Shown: positions 11,546 through 20,736, counted from the first letter of the stretch. The stretch: DNA of 64,000 nucleotides from Moraxellaceae bacterium (GCA_029237815.1 JAQZBP010000001.1:310001-374000); one strand, 5' to 3'. The notes: generated from the sequence alone by a model not told the origin. Made by a program: numbers and translations.

Positions 11546-12372
11546 CAGGCGCGGCCTCCCGGAGTGAGTTCGTCGGCAAAGGCAGGCGCCGGATAACGGA
11601 AACGCACGGGACCATCGGGCCGACCGTGCAGGAATTGCTGCAGGAAGGGCGACTCGGAGGCCTGCAGTTCATCCGGCGTCCCTTCCCCGATGACCTTGCC
11701 GCCCGCCAGCACATAGATGTAGTCGGCAATCGACAGCGTCTCGTGGATGTCGTGGGAAACAATCACGGAAGTCAGGCCGAGCGCCTCACGCAGGGTACGG
11801 ATCAGGGTGACCAGCACGCCCATCACGATGGGGTCCTGCCCGGCGAAGGGCTCGTCGTACATGATCAGGGCCGGGTCCAGGGCAATGGCTCGGGCCAGCG
11901 CCGCACGACGGTTCATGCCGCCGGACAGCTCGGCCGGCATCAGGTTCTCGGCCCCGCGCAATCCCACCGCCTCCAGCTTGAGCAACACCAGTTCGCGGAT
12001 CAGCGGCTCGGACAGGGTTGTGTGGGCCCGCAGGGGGAAGGCAACGTTCTCGTAGACCGAGAGGTCGGTAAACAGGGCCCCGGACTGGAACAGCATGCCC
12101 ATCTTGCGGCGGGTGGCGAAGAGCTCCTCGCGGCTCAGGTCGGGCACGTTGCGGCCGTCGACCAGCACTTGCCCGGTTTCCGGCCGGAGCTGGCCACCGA
12201 TAAAGCGCAGCAGGGTGGTCTTGCCACAGCCGGAGGGGCCCATGATGGCGGTGACCTTGCCACGGGCGATATTGACGTTCACCCCGTCGAAGATGGGGCG
12301 CTTGCCGCGGGAGAAGCTGAGATTGCGGATCTCGACCAGGTTGTCGGCCGCCGGGACTGGGCTCTGCGTCAT
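11545..12372 (-). CDS. mlaF: Mla ATP-binding subunit
   Basis: A 275-residue ABC ATPase powering Mla phospholipid transport. Walker A is GPSGCGKTT, the signature is [14 protein letters not shown] and Walker B is [13 protein letters not shown]. The start [18 protein letters not shown] is chosen over a frame 41 codons longer, because the extra residues are not family-like. It is first in the mla operon and divergent from kdsD; the two starts are 219 bp apart and presumably share a promoter region. A yrbG-type Ca2+/Na+ exchanger gene, found here in E. coli, is absent. Confidence 0.95.
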   Translation of the reverse strand: MTQSPVPAADNLVEIRNLSFSRGKRPIFDGVNVNIARGKVTAIMGPSGCGKTTLLRFIGGQLRPETGQVLVDGRNVPDLSREELFATRRKMGMLFQSGALFTDLSVYENVAFPLRAHTTLSEPLIRELVLLKLEAVGLRGAENLMPAELSGGMNRRAALARAIALDPALIMYDEPFAGQDPIVMGVLVTLIRTLREALGLTSVIVSHDIHETLSIADYIYVLAGGKVIGEGTPDELQASESPFLQQFLHGRPDGPVRFRYPAPAFADELTPGGRA

Positions 12373-12591
12373 GCGTCTGGTTTCCGGCAAGGCCGGCTCG
12401 GCAAAAAGTGCGCGCACTATACCACTCCTGCTGTCCGGTGACAGGCAGCCAGGGTGTGCGCCGGCGCGCAATTCCGGCCTGTAACGACTCGTCACCGATG
12501 CCTAGTAGGTATTTGCTACGGCGCTGGTGGATAATGCGCGCCGTCCCATGGCCCCTGCATCCGGGCGGCCCACCCCGATAGAGAGCTCTTG

Positions 12592-13563
12592 ATGGCCGAC
12601 TTTGACTTCATCCGCGCCGGCCAGCGCGTGATCCAGATCGAGCAGACCGCGCTCGAGAACCTCAAGCCCCATGTCAACGCCGACTTCCAGCGCGCCTGCG
12701 CCCTGATGCTCGCCGGCACTGGCCGCGTAGTCGTGACCGGCATGGGCAAGTCCGGCCATATCGGCAACAAGATCGCCGCCACCCTGGCATCCACCGGCAC
12801 CCCGGCCTTTTTCGTGCACCCGGGCGAGGCCAGCCACGGCGACCTCGGCATGATCACGCCCCAGGACGTGGTCATCGCCATCTCGAATTCCGGTGAGACC
12901 GCCGAGGTGCTGACCATCGTGCCGCTGATCAAGCGCATGCACGCAAAGCTCATCTCAATCACCAACAACGGCCAGTCAACTCTCGCCCGCGCCGCCGACG
13001 TCAGCCTTGAGATCGGCAAGTCGCCCGAGGCCTGCTCGCTCGGCCTCGCGCCCACCTCCTCCACCACCGCCACCCTGGTCCTGGGCGACGCCCTCGCCGT
13101 GGCCCTGCTCGAGGCGCGTGGCTTCACGCCGGAAGACTTCGCCCTCTCCCACCCGGGCGGCTCGTTGGGCCGCAAGCTGCTGCTGCGCGTCGAGGACGTG
13201 ATGAACAAGGGCGAGCAGGTGCCTGTGGTCCGGACCGGCACGCTGGTTATCGATGCGCTGATGGAGATCACCAAGAAGGGCCTCGGCATGACCACCGTGG
13301 TGGACGCCGACGGCCGGCTCGTCGGGCTCTATACCGATGGCGACCTGCGCCGCAGTCTCGACCAGAAGATCGATGTCCACCACACCGCCATCGAAGACGT
13401 CATGAACATCAAGTGCACCACGGTCACGCCGCAGCTGCTCGCCGCGGAAGCCCTGGCCGTGATGCAGGACCGCAAGATCAATGGCGTCGTGGTGGTGGAT
13501 GACGGGAAGCGCCCGGTGGGCGCGCTCAACATGCACAACCTGCTACGCGCCGGGGTGATGTGA
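12592..13563 (+). CDS. kdsD: D-arabinose 5-phosphate isomerase
   Basis: A 323-residue isomerase converting ribulose 5-phosphate to arabinose 5-phosphate, the first step towards Kdo for LPS. It has an N-terminal SIS domain (GMGKSGHIGNKIAATLAS; the sugar-phosphate SNSGET motif) and two C-terminal CBS domains. The ATG is chosen over an adjacent upstream TTG because GAGAG lies at good spacing. It starts the plus-strand run kdsD-kdsC-lptC-lptA-lptB. Confidence 0.96.
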   Translation: MADFDFIRAGQRVIQIEQTALENLKPHVNADFQRACALMLAGTGRVVVTGMGKSGHIGNKIAATLASTGTPAFFVHPGEASHGDLGMITPQDVVIAISNSGETAEVLTIVPLIKRMHAKLISITNNGQSTLARAADVSLEIGKSPEACSLGLAPTSSTTATLVLGDALAVALLEARGFTPEDFALSHPGGSLGRKLLLRVEDVMNKGEQVPVVRTGTLVIDALMEITKKGLGMTTVVDADGRLVGLYTDGDLRRSLDQKIDVHHTAIEDVMNIKCTTVTPQLLAAEALAVMQDRKINGVVVVDDGKRPVGALNMHNLLRAGVM

Positions 13564-14108
13564 TGCAGGGAACCCAGATGGACGACGTCATGCAGCTGGC
13601 CACCGGCATTCGCCTGCTGGCGCTGGACGTGGACGGCGTACTCACCGATGGCCGCCTCTACTTCGCGGAAGACGGTCAGGAGCTCAAGACCTTCGACACC
13701 CAGGACGGTCACGGCATCAAGATGCTCATGCAGGCCGGGGTGCAGTGCGCCATCATTACCGGCCGCAACACGAAGCTGGTCGAACGCCGCGCCCGGAACC
13801 TCGGCATCGCCCACCTGCTGCAGGGGCGGGAGGACAAGCTGGTCGCGCTGCGCGAGCTGTCCTCGGAGCTGGGCGTGGCACTCGAACACATCGCCTATGT
13901 GGGTGATGACTGGCCCGACCTGCCCGCGCTGCGCGCCGTCGGACTCGGTGTCGCAGTCGCCAACGCCCATCAGGAGCTGCGCGTGCATGCCGACTACGTG
14001 ACGCGGCTCGAAGGCGGTCGCGGCGCGGTGCGCGAAGTGTGCGACCTGATCCTGAAGGCGCAGGACCGCTACGACACCGCCCTCGCCCCCTACCTGCACC
14101 ACGACTAG
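13563..14108 (+). CDS. kdsC: KDO 8-phosphate phosphatase
   Basis: A 181-residue HAD phosphatase removing phosphate from Kdo-8-P. HAD motif I is LDVDGVLTDG, motif II is IITGR and the late motif is GDDWPDLPAL. The first ATG overlaps the kdsD stop (TGATG). A second in-frame ATG at 13578 has a better Shine-Dalgarno (AGGGA), so the true start could be either. The short HAD form without a cap domain fits KdsC tetramers. Confidence 0.95.
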   Translation: MQGTQMDDVMQLATGIRLLALDVDGVLTDGRLYFAEDGQELKTFDTQDGHGIKMLMQAGVQCAIITGRNTKLVERRARNLGIAHLLQGREDKLVALRELSSELGVALEHIAYVGDDWPDLPALRAVGLGVAVANAHQELRVHADYVTRLEGGRGAVREVCDLILKAQDRYDTALAPYLHHD

Positions 14109-14116
14109 GCGGCGCC

Positions 14117-14686
14117 ATGGACGCCCGCAACCTCCTCAGTCTCTCCGGCATGCTCTTCGTCTTGGGCGCCGCCGGTTACTACTGGGGCATGGGGCATCAG
14201 CGCGGCCTCGCGCCGGACGCCGACGAAGCAAGCCGGCCCGACTACGTGATCACCGGCATCCGCAGCCAGGAAAGCGACGCGCAGGGGCGGCTGCTGCGCC
14301 GGCTGCAGGCGAGCGAACTGCGGCACTATGACGCCCCCCAGGATCGTGCCGAGGTGGACCGCCCCGTGTTCACTCTCTACGACGAAGGCAAGGAGGCCTG
14401 GCGAGTCACCGCGCAGCGCGGTACCAGCTTCAACCAGAACGAGGAAGTGCGGTTGGAGGGGGGCGTGCATGCCGAGCGCCGCGACCCCGCCGCCCTGCCC
14501 CTGACCTTCGATGCCGCGGCCCTGACCGTCTTCCCCCGCGAGGAACGGCTGCTGACGCAGGCCGCAGTCCGGATCGAAAGCCCCCAAGGCCAGCTCGTCA
14601 GCCAGGGCCTGGAGGCCCGGCTGAAGACCGGCGAACTTGTGCTACTCCAGAACGTGACAGGAAACTATGCGCCCGCATCCCGCTGA
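14117..14686 (+). CDS. lptC: LPS export protein LptC
   Basis: A 189-residue bitopic inner-membrane protein. It has one N-terminal transmembrane helix (about residues 5-24, LLSLSGMLFVLGAAGYYWGM) followed by a periplasmic beta-jellyroll domain. LptC hands LPS from the LptB2FG extractor to LptA. The start is 8 bp after kdsC, and the 3' end overlaps lptA by 20 nt. Confidence 0.93.
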   Translation: MDARNLLSLSGMLFVLGAAGYYWGMGHQRGLAPDADEASRPDYVITGIRSQESDAQGRLLRRLQASELRHYDAPQDRAEVDRPVFTLYDEGKEAWRVTAQRGTSFNQNEEVRLEGGVHAERRDPAALPLTFDAAALTVFPREERLLTQAAVRIESPQGQLVSQGLEARLKTGELVLLQNVTGNYAPASR

Positions 14687-15185
14687 AGTTCTTTTCCTTG
14701 CCGCCCTGGCGCTGCCCCTGGCGGCGCAGGCCCTGCCCAGCGACCGTGAACAGACCATCCGTGTCTCGGCGAACAGTGCCCGCTTCAACGAGAAGACCGG
14801 CATTGCCACCTATACGGGTGCCGTGGTGATCAAGCAGGGCACGCTGGAAATCCGGGCCGACGAGATCGTCATCACCACCGATCCCGAGGGCAACATCCTG
14901 ACCACGGTGGCGCGCGGCAACCCGGCGCACTACCAGCAGCAGCCGGACCCCAAGAAAGGCCTGGTCACCGCCGAGGCGGCGCGCATCGACTACGATGCCC
15001 GGAACGAGATCATCACCCTGAACGGCAAGGCACGCCTGCGCCAGGACGGCTCAAGCTTCCAGGGCAGCACCATGACCTACAACAGCCAGACCCAGCAGGT
15101 GGACGCTCGAGGGCAGGGGGCCGAGCGCGTCCAGCTGGTGTTCCCGCCACAGGCACGCCCCAACGCAAAGGATAAACAGAAGTGA
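14667..15185 (+). CDS. lptA: LPS transport periplasmic bridge protein LptA
   Basis: A 172-residue protein with a signal peptide ([14 protein letters not shown], cleavage near residue 22) and an OstA/LptA jellyroll, including the [18 protein letters not shown] repeat-like stretch. LptA units stack into the bridge that carries LPS across the periplasm. The stop overlaps the lptB GTG start (GTGA). Confidence 0.95.
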   Translation: MRPHPAEVLFLAALALPLAAQALPSDREQTIRVSANSARFNEKTGIATYTGAVVIKQGTLEIRADEIVITTDPEGNILTTVARGNPAHYQQQPDPKKGLVTAEAARIDYDARNEIITLNGKARLRQDGSSFQGSTMTYNSQTQQVDARGQGAERVQLVFPPQARPNAKDKQK

Positions 15186-15907
15186 GCCAGTTGATCGTCA
15201 ACGGCCTGGCCAAGAGCTACAAAGGCCGCCAAGTCGTGCGGGATGTGTCGCTATCGGTGGCCAGCGCCCAGATCGTCGGCCTGCTCGGGCCCAACGGCGC
15301 CGGCAAGACCACCAGCTTCTACATGATCGTGGGCTTGGTCCCCATGGATGCCGGGCGTATCCGCATCGATGACGAGGATATTTCCGGCCTGCCCATGCAC
15401 GGCCGCGCGCGCCGCGGCATCGGCTACCTGCCGCAGGAAGCTTCGATCTTCCGAAAGCTCACCGTCGAGCAGAACATCCTGGCCATCCTCGAGACCCGCA
15501 AGGATCTCGACAAAGCGGCCCGCGAGGAAAAGCTGCAGTCACTGCTCGAGGAGTTCCATATCACCCATATCCGCAAGAACCTCGGCATGAGCCTGTCGGG
15601 CGGCGAGCGCCGGCGCGTGGAGATCGCCCGCGCCCTGGCCGCAGAGCCGCAATTCGTGCTGCTCGACGAGCCCTTCGCGGGTGTCGATCCCATCTCGGTC
15701 TCGGACATCAAGGGCATCATTACCCACCTGAAGAACCGCGGCATCGGCGTGCTCATCACCGACCACAACGTGCGCGAGACCCTCGACATCTGCGAGAAGG
15801 CCTACATCGTGAGCACCGGCTCGGTGATCGCCGAAGGCACGGCCGCCGACATCCTCGCCAACGAAACCGTGCGCAAGGTTTACCTGGGCGAGCAGTTCAG
15901 CCTCTGA
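15182..15907 (+). CDS. lptB: LPS export ATPase LptB
   Basis: A 241-residue ABC ATPase of the Lpt machine. Walker A is GPNGAGKTT, the signature is LSGGERRR and Walker B is [13 protein letters not shown]. It drives LPS extraction from the inner membrane with LptFG, encoded elsewhere. It starts with GTG overlapping the lptA stop, indicating coupling. No strong terminator follows before the next gene. Confidence 0.97.
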   Translation: MSQLIVNGLAKSYKGRQVVRDVSLSVASAQIVGLLGPNGAGKTTSFYMIVGLVPMDAGRIRIDDEDISGLPMHGRARRGIGYLPQEASIFRKLTVEQNILAILETRKDLDKAAREEKLQSLLEEFHITHIRKNLGMSLSGGERRRVEIARALAAEPQFVLLDEPFAGVDPISVSDIKGIITHLKNRGIGVLITDHNVRETLDICEKAYIVSTGSVIAEGTAADILANETVRKVYLGEQFSL

Positions 15908-16020
15908 GACAACCCGGCCGCTACAGCCGTTACAAATCCCTGTGCGAATGCCTCCGGAAAATCCGGGCGCCTCAACTACGTTGAAGGGAGTAATACCCTC
16001 AACTGCACAGGAGAAACCAA

Positions 16021-16287
16021 ATGGATTGGCTTGCTGTCATCATCGTCGGCGGCATCATTGGCTGGCTGGCGAGCATCATGATGAAGACCGATGCCCAGCA
16101 GGGCATTCTCCTCAACGTGGTCATCGGGATCGTTGGCTCCATCCTGGGACGCTGGCTCTTCGCCGATGTCCTCGGCATCGGATCCGCCGGTGCCTCGGGA
16201 GACTTCAACCTGCCCGGCCTTCTCTTCGGTGTATTGGGCGCAGTCATCCTGATCGCCATCCTGAGAGCCTTGCGAATATTTGCCTGA
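16021..16287 (+). CDS. GlsB/YeaQ/YmgE-family small membrane protein
   Basis: An 88-residue hydrophobic protein with three predicted transmembrane helices and glycine-rich GGIIGWLAS and GIVGSILGRWLF motifs. It belongs to the transglycosylase-associated/GlsB family linked to general stress responses; the molecular function is unknown. AGGAGA lies 8 nt before the ATG. It sits between lptB and rpoN, where it is not part of the usual gene set, and has its own leader and a strong terminator, so it is probably a separate unit. Confidence 0.87.
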   Translation: MDWLAVIIVGGIIGWLASIMMKTDAQQGILLNVVIGIVGSILGRWLFADVLGIGSAGASGDFNLPGLLFGVLGAVILIAILRALRIFA

Positions 16288-16301
16288 TCGACTCCCTGCC
16301 C

Positions 16302-16329
16302 AAAAAAGCCTGCATTAGCAGGCTTTTTT
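16302..16329 (+). terminator. Rho-independent terminator after the GlsB-like gene
   Basis: A perfect 12-bp stem (16302-16313 / 16318-16329) closes a 4-nt loop and includes a run of six T on the plus strand. The A run on the other arm makes it potentially bidirectional. It separates the lpt/GlsB-like block from rpoN. Confidence 0.9.
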
Positions 16330-16392
16330 GTATCTTTATCTTTTCTACGAAATTTTCATGATGGGTCACGGCCCGCTTCTTGCACATCCATG

Positions 16393-16398
16393 TATACT
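16393..16398 (+). promoter_or_regulatory. Possible -10 box for rpoN
   Basis: TATACT lies 52 bases before the rpoN ATG, just after the upstream terminator, so rpoN is likely transcribed from here. No good -35 hexamer is seen at the proper distance, so the call is weak. Confidence 0.3.
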
Positions 16399-16449
16399 GC
16401 GCAGGTCTCGCCCGGACCCTCCCTGAACGGGCGTGGAGCGCAGCAGTCC

Positions 16450-17958
16450 ATGAAGCCCACCCTCCAGCTACAGATCGGTCAGCATCTGACCATGACGCCG
16501 CAATTGCAGCAGGCCATACGCCTGTTGCAGCTATCGACGCTGGAGCTCCAGACCGAGATCCAGGAGGCGCTGGACTCCAACCCCATGCTGGAGATGGCCG
16601 ACGATGACGGCGAGCCAGCGGAAAAGCCCGACGATACGCCCATCGACTACGCTGCCGCCGAGGAAGCCCTGGCCAGTGTCGGCGCCGAAGGCCAAGGGGC
16701 CGAGGAACAGGCCCTCGACATCGACCGCTCCGAGGCCATGCCCGACGAGCTGCCGGTAGACTCCCTCTGGGAAGACGTTTTCTCATCCGGCTCCAGCAGC
16801 GCTGCCGGCCCCGCCGGCGATGACGACGACAATCCCATCGAGGCGCGCAGCGCCGCCCCCGAGACCCTGGCCCAGCACCTCGCCTGGCAGCTCAACCTGA
16901 CGCCCTTCTCCGACCTCGACCGCGCCATCGGCATGGCCATCCTGGACGCCATCGACGAGCGCGGCTACCTGACCGCCAGCCTGGACGACGTTCTGGCCGC
17001 CGTGGCCGACCCGGAAGACCCCTATGCCGTGGAAATGGACGAGGTCGAGGCCGTGCTGCACCGCATCCAGCAGTTCGACCCCCCTGGCGTGGCCGCCCGC
17101 GACCTGCGCGAATGCCTGTTGATCCAGCTGCGCCAGCTGCCGGAGACCCTGCCGAACCGGGCCGAGGCGATTGCCATCGTGCGCGACCACATCGAGCTGC
17201 TCGGCAGCCGCGACTTCGCCGGCCTCATGCGCAAGCTCAAGCTGAATGAAGGCGGCCTCAAGGCGGCCATCGGCCTGGTCCAGACACTCAACCCCAACCC
17301 GGGCGGCCGCATCGGCGGCGTCAGTGAAACCGAATACATCACCCCGGACGTGATCGTGCGCCGCAAGCACGATCGCTGGACCGTGGAGCTGAATCCCGAC
17401 ACCGCTCCGAAACTGCGCGTGAATTCGAGCTACGCCTCGCTGGTCCGCCGCGCCGACAGCAGCGCCGACAACACCTACCTGCGCAACCACCTGCAGGAGG
17501 CGCGCTGGTTCATCAAGAGCCTGCAGAGTCGCAACGAAACCCTGCTCAAGGTGGCCGCCTGCATCGTCGAGCACCAGCGCGCCTTTCTCGAACACGGTCC
17601 GGAATCCATGAAGCCCATGGTGCTGCGCGATATCGCGGAAGAGGTCGGCATGCACGAATCCACTATTTCGCGCGTGACCACCCAGAAATTCATGCACACC
17701 CCGCGCGGCATCTTCGAGCTGAAGTACTTCTTCTCCAGCCATGTCAGCACCACGGGCGGCGGCGAAGCCTCGAGCACGGCCATTCGTGCCATGATCCGCA
17801 AGCTCGTCGGCCAGGAGGACCCGCGCAAGCCGCTCTCCGACAACAAGATTGCTGACCTGCTGCTGGAGCAGGGCATCGAGGTGGCGCGGCGCACCATCGC
17901 CAAGTACCGCGAGTCCCTCAACATCCCACCCTCGAACGAGCGCAAGCAGCTGGTCTGA
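16450..17958 (+). CDS. rpoN: RNA polymerase sigma-54 factor
   Basis: A 502-residue sigma-54. The Gln/Leu-rich activator-interacting region I ([25 protein letters not shown], residues 5-29) is at the N terminus. An acidic region II follows, then the core-binding region, the HTH ([17 protein letters not shown]) and the C-terminal RpoN box, which here reads [12 protein letters not shown]. The start is placed at MKPTLQLQ rather than 20 codons upstream, where the extra codons would cover the likely promoter. It leads the rpoN-hpf-rapZ-ptsH region; the usual ptsN is missing. Confidence 0.97.
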   Translation: MKPTLQLQIGQHLTMTPQLQQAIRLLQLSTLELQTEIQEALDSNPMLEMADDDGEPAEKPDDTPIDYAAAEEALASVGAEGQGAEEQALDIDRSEAMPDELPVDSLWEDVFSSGSSSAAGPAGDDDDNPIEARSAAPETLAQHLAWQLNLTPFSDLDRAIGMAILDAIDERGYLTASLDDVLAAVADPEDPYAVEMDEVEAVLHRIQQFDPPGVAARDLRECLLIQLRQLPETLPNRAEAIAIVRDHIELLGSRDFAGLMRKLKLNEGGLKAAIGLVQTLNPNPGGRIGGVSETEYITPDVIVRRKHDRWTVELNPDTAPKLRVNSSYASLVRRADSSADNTYLRNHLQEARWFIKSLQSRNETLLKVAACIVEHQRAFLEHGPESMKPMVLRDIAEEVGMHESTISRVTTQKFMHTPRGIFELKYFFSSHVSTTGGGEASSTAIRAMIRKLVGQEDPRKPLSDNKIADLLLEQGIEVARRTIAKYRESLNIPPSNERKQLV

Positions 17959-17970
17959 GCACTTCACCAC

Positions 17971-17991
17971 GCTGCCGCCATCGGCGGCAGC
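17971..17991 (+). terminator. GC-rich hairpin after rpoN
   Basis: A perfect 9-bp stem (17971-17979 / 17983-17991, loop ATC) begins 12 bases after the rpoN stop. No T tract follows, so it may pause or stabilise the 3' end rather than terminate by itself. Confidence 0.45.
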
Positions 17992-18272
17992 GCGACCACA
18001 TGCGTGAGTCCGACTCCCCGCAGCCCTCCCCTCCGCCGGTATCGCTACACTGATTGCAGGGTAGCTGCGTGACCGTCCCGGGCTTTCTCACCCGGGACAG
18101 TCCGGCCGCGCTTTTCCGCCCGTCTTCCGCCATAGCGGATAAACGGGGCTTGCTCCGGCGCGCCGGCCCTGTGATAGAGTCGAACCAAGGTTTGACGCTT
18201 AAGACAGATGAGCAGGCCCCGGCAGATCGTGCCAGCCTCAAGGGAAAATCGCCGCCCGCCCGGGTGGCAGGC

Positions 18273-18300
18273 GCTGCCGGCATGGACCCCTGCCGGCAGC
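18273..18300 (+). repeat. 10-bp inverted repeat in the hpf leader
   Basis: GCTGCCGGCA (18273-18282) and TGCCGGCAGC (18291-18300) form a perfect stem around an 8-nt C-rich loop, 133 bp upstream of hpf. It could be an RNA structure in the leader or the body of a small RNA. Confidence 0.5.
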
Positions 18301-18433
18301 CGGAAAGGGACCTCTGCTCGAACTCGCAAGCCGTCCGGACGCTCCGGGACGTCTTCTTGCCCCGCTGCTGCCCGCCCGACTCAGGGTTTGATGCAAGGCC
18401 CACTGGTGGTCATCAACAAGAGAGGAAAGGCCT

Positions 18434-18724
18434 ATGCAAATGGTAATCAGCGGTCATCACGTCGAAATCACCCAGGCCCTCAAAGATTACGTCGGCTCCA
18501 AGCTCGAGAAAGTTGAGCGACACTTCGATCACATCACCAGCATGCAAGTGATCCTGAGCATCGACAAACTGGTGCAAAAAGCCGAAGCGACCATCCGTAT
18601 CGCCGGCGCCGAACTCTTCGCCAATGCCGAGTCTTCCGACATGTACGCGGCCATCGACCTGCTCAGCGACAAGCTGGACCGCCAGATCGTCCGGCACAAG
18701 GAAAAGCTCCAGAACCGACACTGA
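18434..18724 (+). CDS. hpf: Ribosome hibernation promoting factor, short form
   Basis: A 96-residue short-type HPF/YfiA fold (residues 1-95, MQMVISGHHVEITQALKDYV at the start). Short HPF binds the decoding region of 30S and, with RMF, forms inactive 100S dimers during stasis. AGAGGAAAGG precedes the ATG. The gene is followed by a clear terminator, so hpf is not obligately cotranscribed with rapZ. Confidence 0.95.
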   Translation: MQMVISGHHVEITQALKDYVGSKLEKVERHFDHITSMQVILSIDKLVQKAEATIRIAGAELFANAESSDMYAAIDLLSDKLDRQIVRHKEKLQNRH

Positions 18725-18740
18725 GCCACAAGCTCCCGCA

Positions 18741-18770
18741 AAGACCCGGCCCATTGCCGGGTCTTTTGTT
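18741..18770 (+). terminator. Terminator after hpf
   Basis: A 10-bp stem (18741-18750 / 18756-18765) with a 5-nt loop is followed by TTGTTTTG. It lies 17 bases after the hpf stop. Confidence 0.85.
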
Positions 18771-18903
18771 TTGCGGGCGGCCGTGGCGGATCCGGTCACA
18801 GAAATGCATGCCGCACGGTTGCATCTTCCGCCGCCGGCCCCGACCATTGTGGAACGCTCAGCCGCATCGCGACACGACCCGGCCGGCCTCCAGGGACCTC
18901 CTA

Positions 18904-19770
18904 ATGCAACTCGTCATCGTCAGCGGCCGTTCCGGCTCCGGCAAGACCACCGCCCTCCACCTGCTGGAGGACATGGGCTACTACTGCGTGGACAACCTGC
19001 CGCTCGCCCTGCTGCCCCAGCTCGCGGACACCCTGCGCGGGCGCCCCGAAGTCAGCCACCTGGCCATCGGTGTCGATGCCCGCAATGCACCGGCCGACCT
19101 CGTGCAGTTCGACGAGGTGCTGCGCGGCGTGGAAATGCGTGGCATGAGCGTCACCACGATCTACCTGGATGCCCGCGACGAGGTCCTGCTGGCGCGCTAT
19201 AGCGCCACCCGCCGCCGCCATCCGCTCAGCAACAAGTCGCGCTCGCTGAAGGAAGCCATCGCGGTCGAGCGTCAGCTGCTGGACCCGGTCAGCAACCGGG
19301 CCCTGCTGCATATCGACACCAGCGCCCTCAATGTGCACGAACTTCGCGACCAGCTGCGCGAACGACTCGAGGGCCGCGACGAGCACGACCTCACCGTGCT
19401 GCTGCAGTCCTTCGCCTTCAAGCATGGCGTGCCGCTGGACGCCGACCTGGTCTTCGACGTGCGCTGCCTGGCCAACCCGCACTGGCACCCCGACCTGCGC
19501 CACATGACCGGCCTCGACACGGCGGTCCGCGAGTTCCTCGACAAGGATGCGCTCGTAGAAAGCCTGTATAGGGACCTCTCCGGCTTCCTGCTAAAGTGGC
19601 TGCCGGAGTTCCGCCAGAACGACCGCAGCTACCTCACTGTCGCCATTGGCTGTACCGGCGGCCAGCATCGCTCGGTCTACATGGTGGAGCGGATTGCCGC
19701 CCATCTGCGTGGCGGACTGCCTCTGGTGCAGGTGCGCCATCGCGACATCGACCGCCGCGAGTCACACTGA
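18904..19770 (+). CDS. rapZ: RNase adapter protein RapZ
   Basis: A 288-residue P-loop protein with Walker A GRSGSGKT at residues 8-15 and a conserved C-terminal domain (TVAIGCTGGQHRSVYMVERI). RapZ senses glucosamine 6-phosphate and, in E. coli, targets the GlmZ sRNA to RNase E. The start MQLVIVSGRSG has AGGGA at good spacing; the 50 upstream in-frame codons lie in the leader. The usual ptsN between hpf and rapZ is missing. Confidence 0.95.
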   Translation: MQLVIVSGRSGSGKTTALHLLEDMGYYCVDNLPLALLPQLADTLRGRPEVSHLAIGVDARNAPADLVQFDEVLRGVEMRGMSVTTIYLDARDEVLLARYSATRRRHPLSNKSRSLKEAIAVERQLLDPVSNRALLHIDTSALNVHELRDQLRERLEGRDEHDLTVLLQSFAFKHGVPLDADLVFDVRCLANPHWHPDLRHMTGLDTAVREFLDKDALVESLYRDLSGFLLKWLPEFRQNDRSYLTVAIGCTGGQHRSVYMVERIAAHLRGGLPLVQVRHRDIDRRESH

Positions 19771-19822
19771 TGCCACGGCCTGTGCACCCGATAACAACCC
19801 GGCAAACCGGGACAAGAGCGCC

Positions 19823-20092
19823 ATGATCGAGACGGAGATCGAAATCATCAACAAGCTTGGCCTGCACGCCCGTGCGGCGGCCAAGCTCGTCAGTGTCGCC
19901 ACGCAGTTCCAGGCAAAGGTCCAGATCGGCCGGGGCGAGCGCCTGATCGACGCCAAGAGCATCATGGCCCTGCTCATGCTCGGCGCCGGCAAGGGCAGTG
20001 TCCTGCGCCTGCGCGTGGAGGGCTCGGACGCCGAGGCCGCGCACGCTGCCGTGACTACCCTGATCAACAACCGCTTCGACGAAGCGGAATAA
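19823..20092 (+). CDS. ptsH: HPr-like phosphocarrier (nitrogen PTS NPr type)
   Basis: An 89-residue HPr. The phosphorylated histidine is H15 in GLHARAAAKLV, and a serine occupies the regulatory position (S46 in DAKSIMALLML). In this chromosomal position the protein is usually called PtsO/NPr and works with EI-Ntr and EIIA-Ntr rather than in sugar uptake. It starts 52 bp after rapZ. Neither EI nor PtsN lies in the window, so its partners must be elsewhere. Confidence 0.93.
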   Translation: MIETEIEIINKLGLHARAAAKLVSVATQFQAKVQIGRGERLIDAKSIMALLMLGAGKGSVLRLRVEGSDAEAAHAAVTTLINNRFDEAE

Positions 20093-20101
20093 CCCGCCAC
20101 C

Positions 20102-20134
20102 GGCCAGGCAATGTCGCCACGACATTGCCTGGCC
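20102..20134 (+). repeat. Perfect 15-bp hairpin between ptsH and darP
   Basis: The arms at 20102-20116 and 20120-20134 are exact reverse complements around a 3-nt loop (CCA). The structure starts 10 bases after the ptsH stop and ends just before the darP Shine-Dalgarno (20139-20145). No T tract follows. It may be an RNase processing or attenuation structure that uncouples darP from ptsH. Confidence 0.75.
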
Positions 20135-20152
20135 CCCGAGAAAGAATCCGCC

Positions 20153-20692
20153 ATGTCCCGCCACTCCATCCACGACGATCTCGACGACGACGATTTCGGC
20201 ACCAGCAAGACCGAGCAGAAAAAGGCCATGGAGCGCCTGCAGGCGCTTGGCGAACGACTGGCCACGCTGAACATCGACCAACTGAAGAAGATGCCGGTCT
20301 CGGAAACGCTTTTTACCGCGCTGGTGGAGCTGAAGCGGCTGAAGGCGCACGAGGCCGTGCGCCGCCACAAGCAGTACATTGGCAAGCTCATGCGCAGCGA
20401 GGACGAGGACGCCATCCTCGGCGTACTGAACCCGCTCGCCAATCCCTCGCTCAACAAGCAGCTCGAGCTGCTGATCGACCGCCTGCTCAACCAGGGCGAC
20501 TCCGCCATCAATGACGTGGTGCGCCGCTATCCTGCCGCCGAACGCCACACCATGCGCCAGCATGTGCGTGCCGCGCTGAAGGAGGGCCTCGAGCAGGCTG
20601 AACTCCCGGAAGAACAGCGGGCCTTGGCGGAGCGTCCGGCACGCAAGAAGCTGCTCATGTACCTGCGCGAAGTCGCAGCCCTGGCGGACTGA
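20153..20692 (+). CDS. darP: 50S ribosome-associated protein DarP/YjgA
   Basis: A 179-residue DUF615/YjgA protein with an acidic N terminus (DDLDDDDFG) and a helical body containing AVRRHKQYIGKLMR. DarP binds late 50S assembly intermediates and promotes peptidyl-transferase centre maturation. The ATG with GAGAAAG upstream is chosen over one 14 codons earlier that falls within the hairpin. In Pseudomonas this gene sits between tldD and pmbA; neither is present here. Confidence 0.93.
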   Translation: MSRHSIHDDLDDDDFGTSKTEQKKAMERLQALGERLATLNIDQLKKMPVSETLFTALVELKRLKAHEAVRRHKQYIGKLMRSEDEDAILGVLNPLANPSLNKQLELLIDRLLNQGDSAINDVVRRYPAAERHTMRQHVRAALKEGLEQAELPEEQRALAERPARKKLLMYLREVAALAD

Positions 20693-20736
20693 CGCGGGGA
20701 CGACCCACCTGCAACGGTCACTGCATCGCCAGCAAG

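Larger units (their letters stand above)
17959..18433 (+). other. 475-bp rpoN-hpf intergenic region with three hairpins
   Basis: This is an unusually long gap for the block. Besides the post-rpoN hairpin it holds an 8-bp stem at 18075-18098 (GTCCCGGG/CCCGGGAC) and a perfect 10-bp stem at 18273-18300 with an 8-nt loop. A small open frame crosses it on the plus strand but has an implausible composition (many Arg, Pro, Cys) and no Shine-Dalgarno. The region most likely carries the hpf promoter and a structured leader, or a small RNA. Neither is proved by sequence. Confidence 0.5.

Noticed and set aside
12513-12535. TTGCTA and GATAAT as a kdsD promoter
   Set aside because: The spacing is only 11 bp, too short for sigma-70; only the -10-like GATAAT is reasonable.
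18054-18446. 130-aa plus-strand ORF in the rpoN-hpf gap
   Set aside because: No ribosome site, odd composition, and it runs through hairpins into the hpf start.
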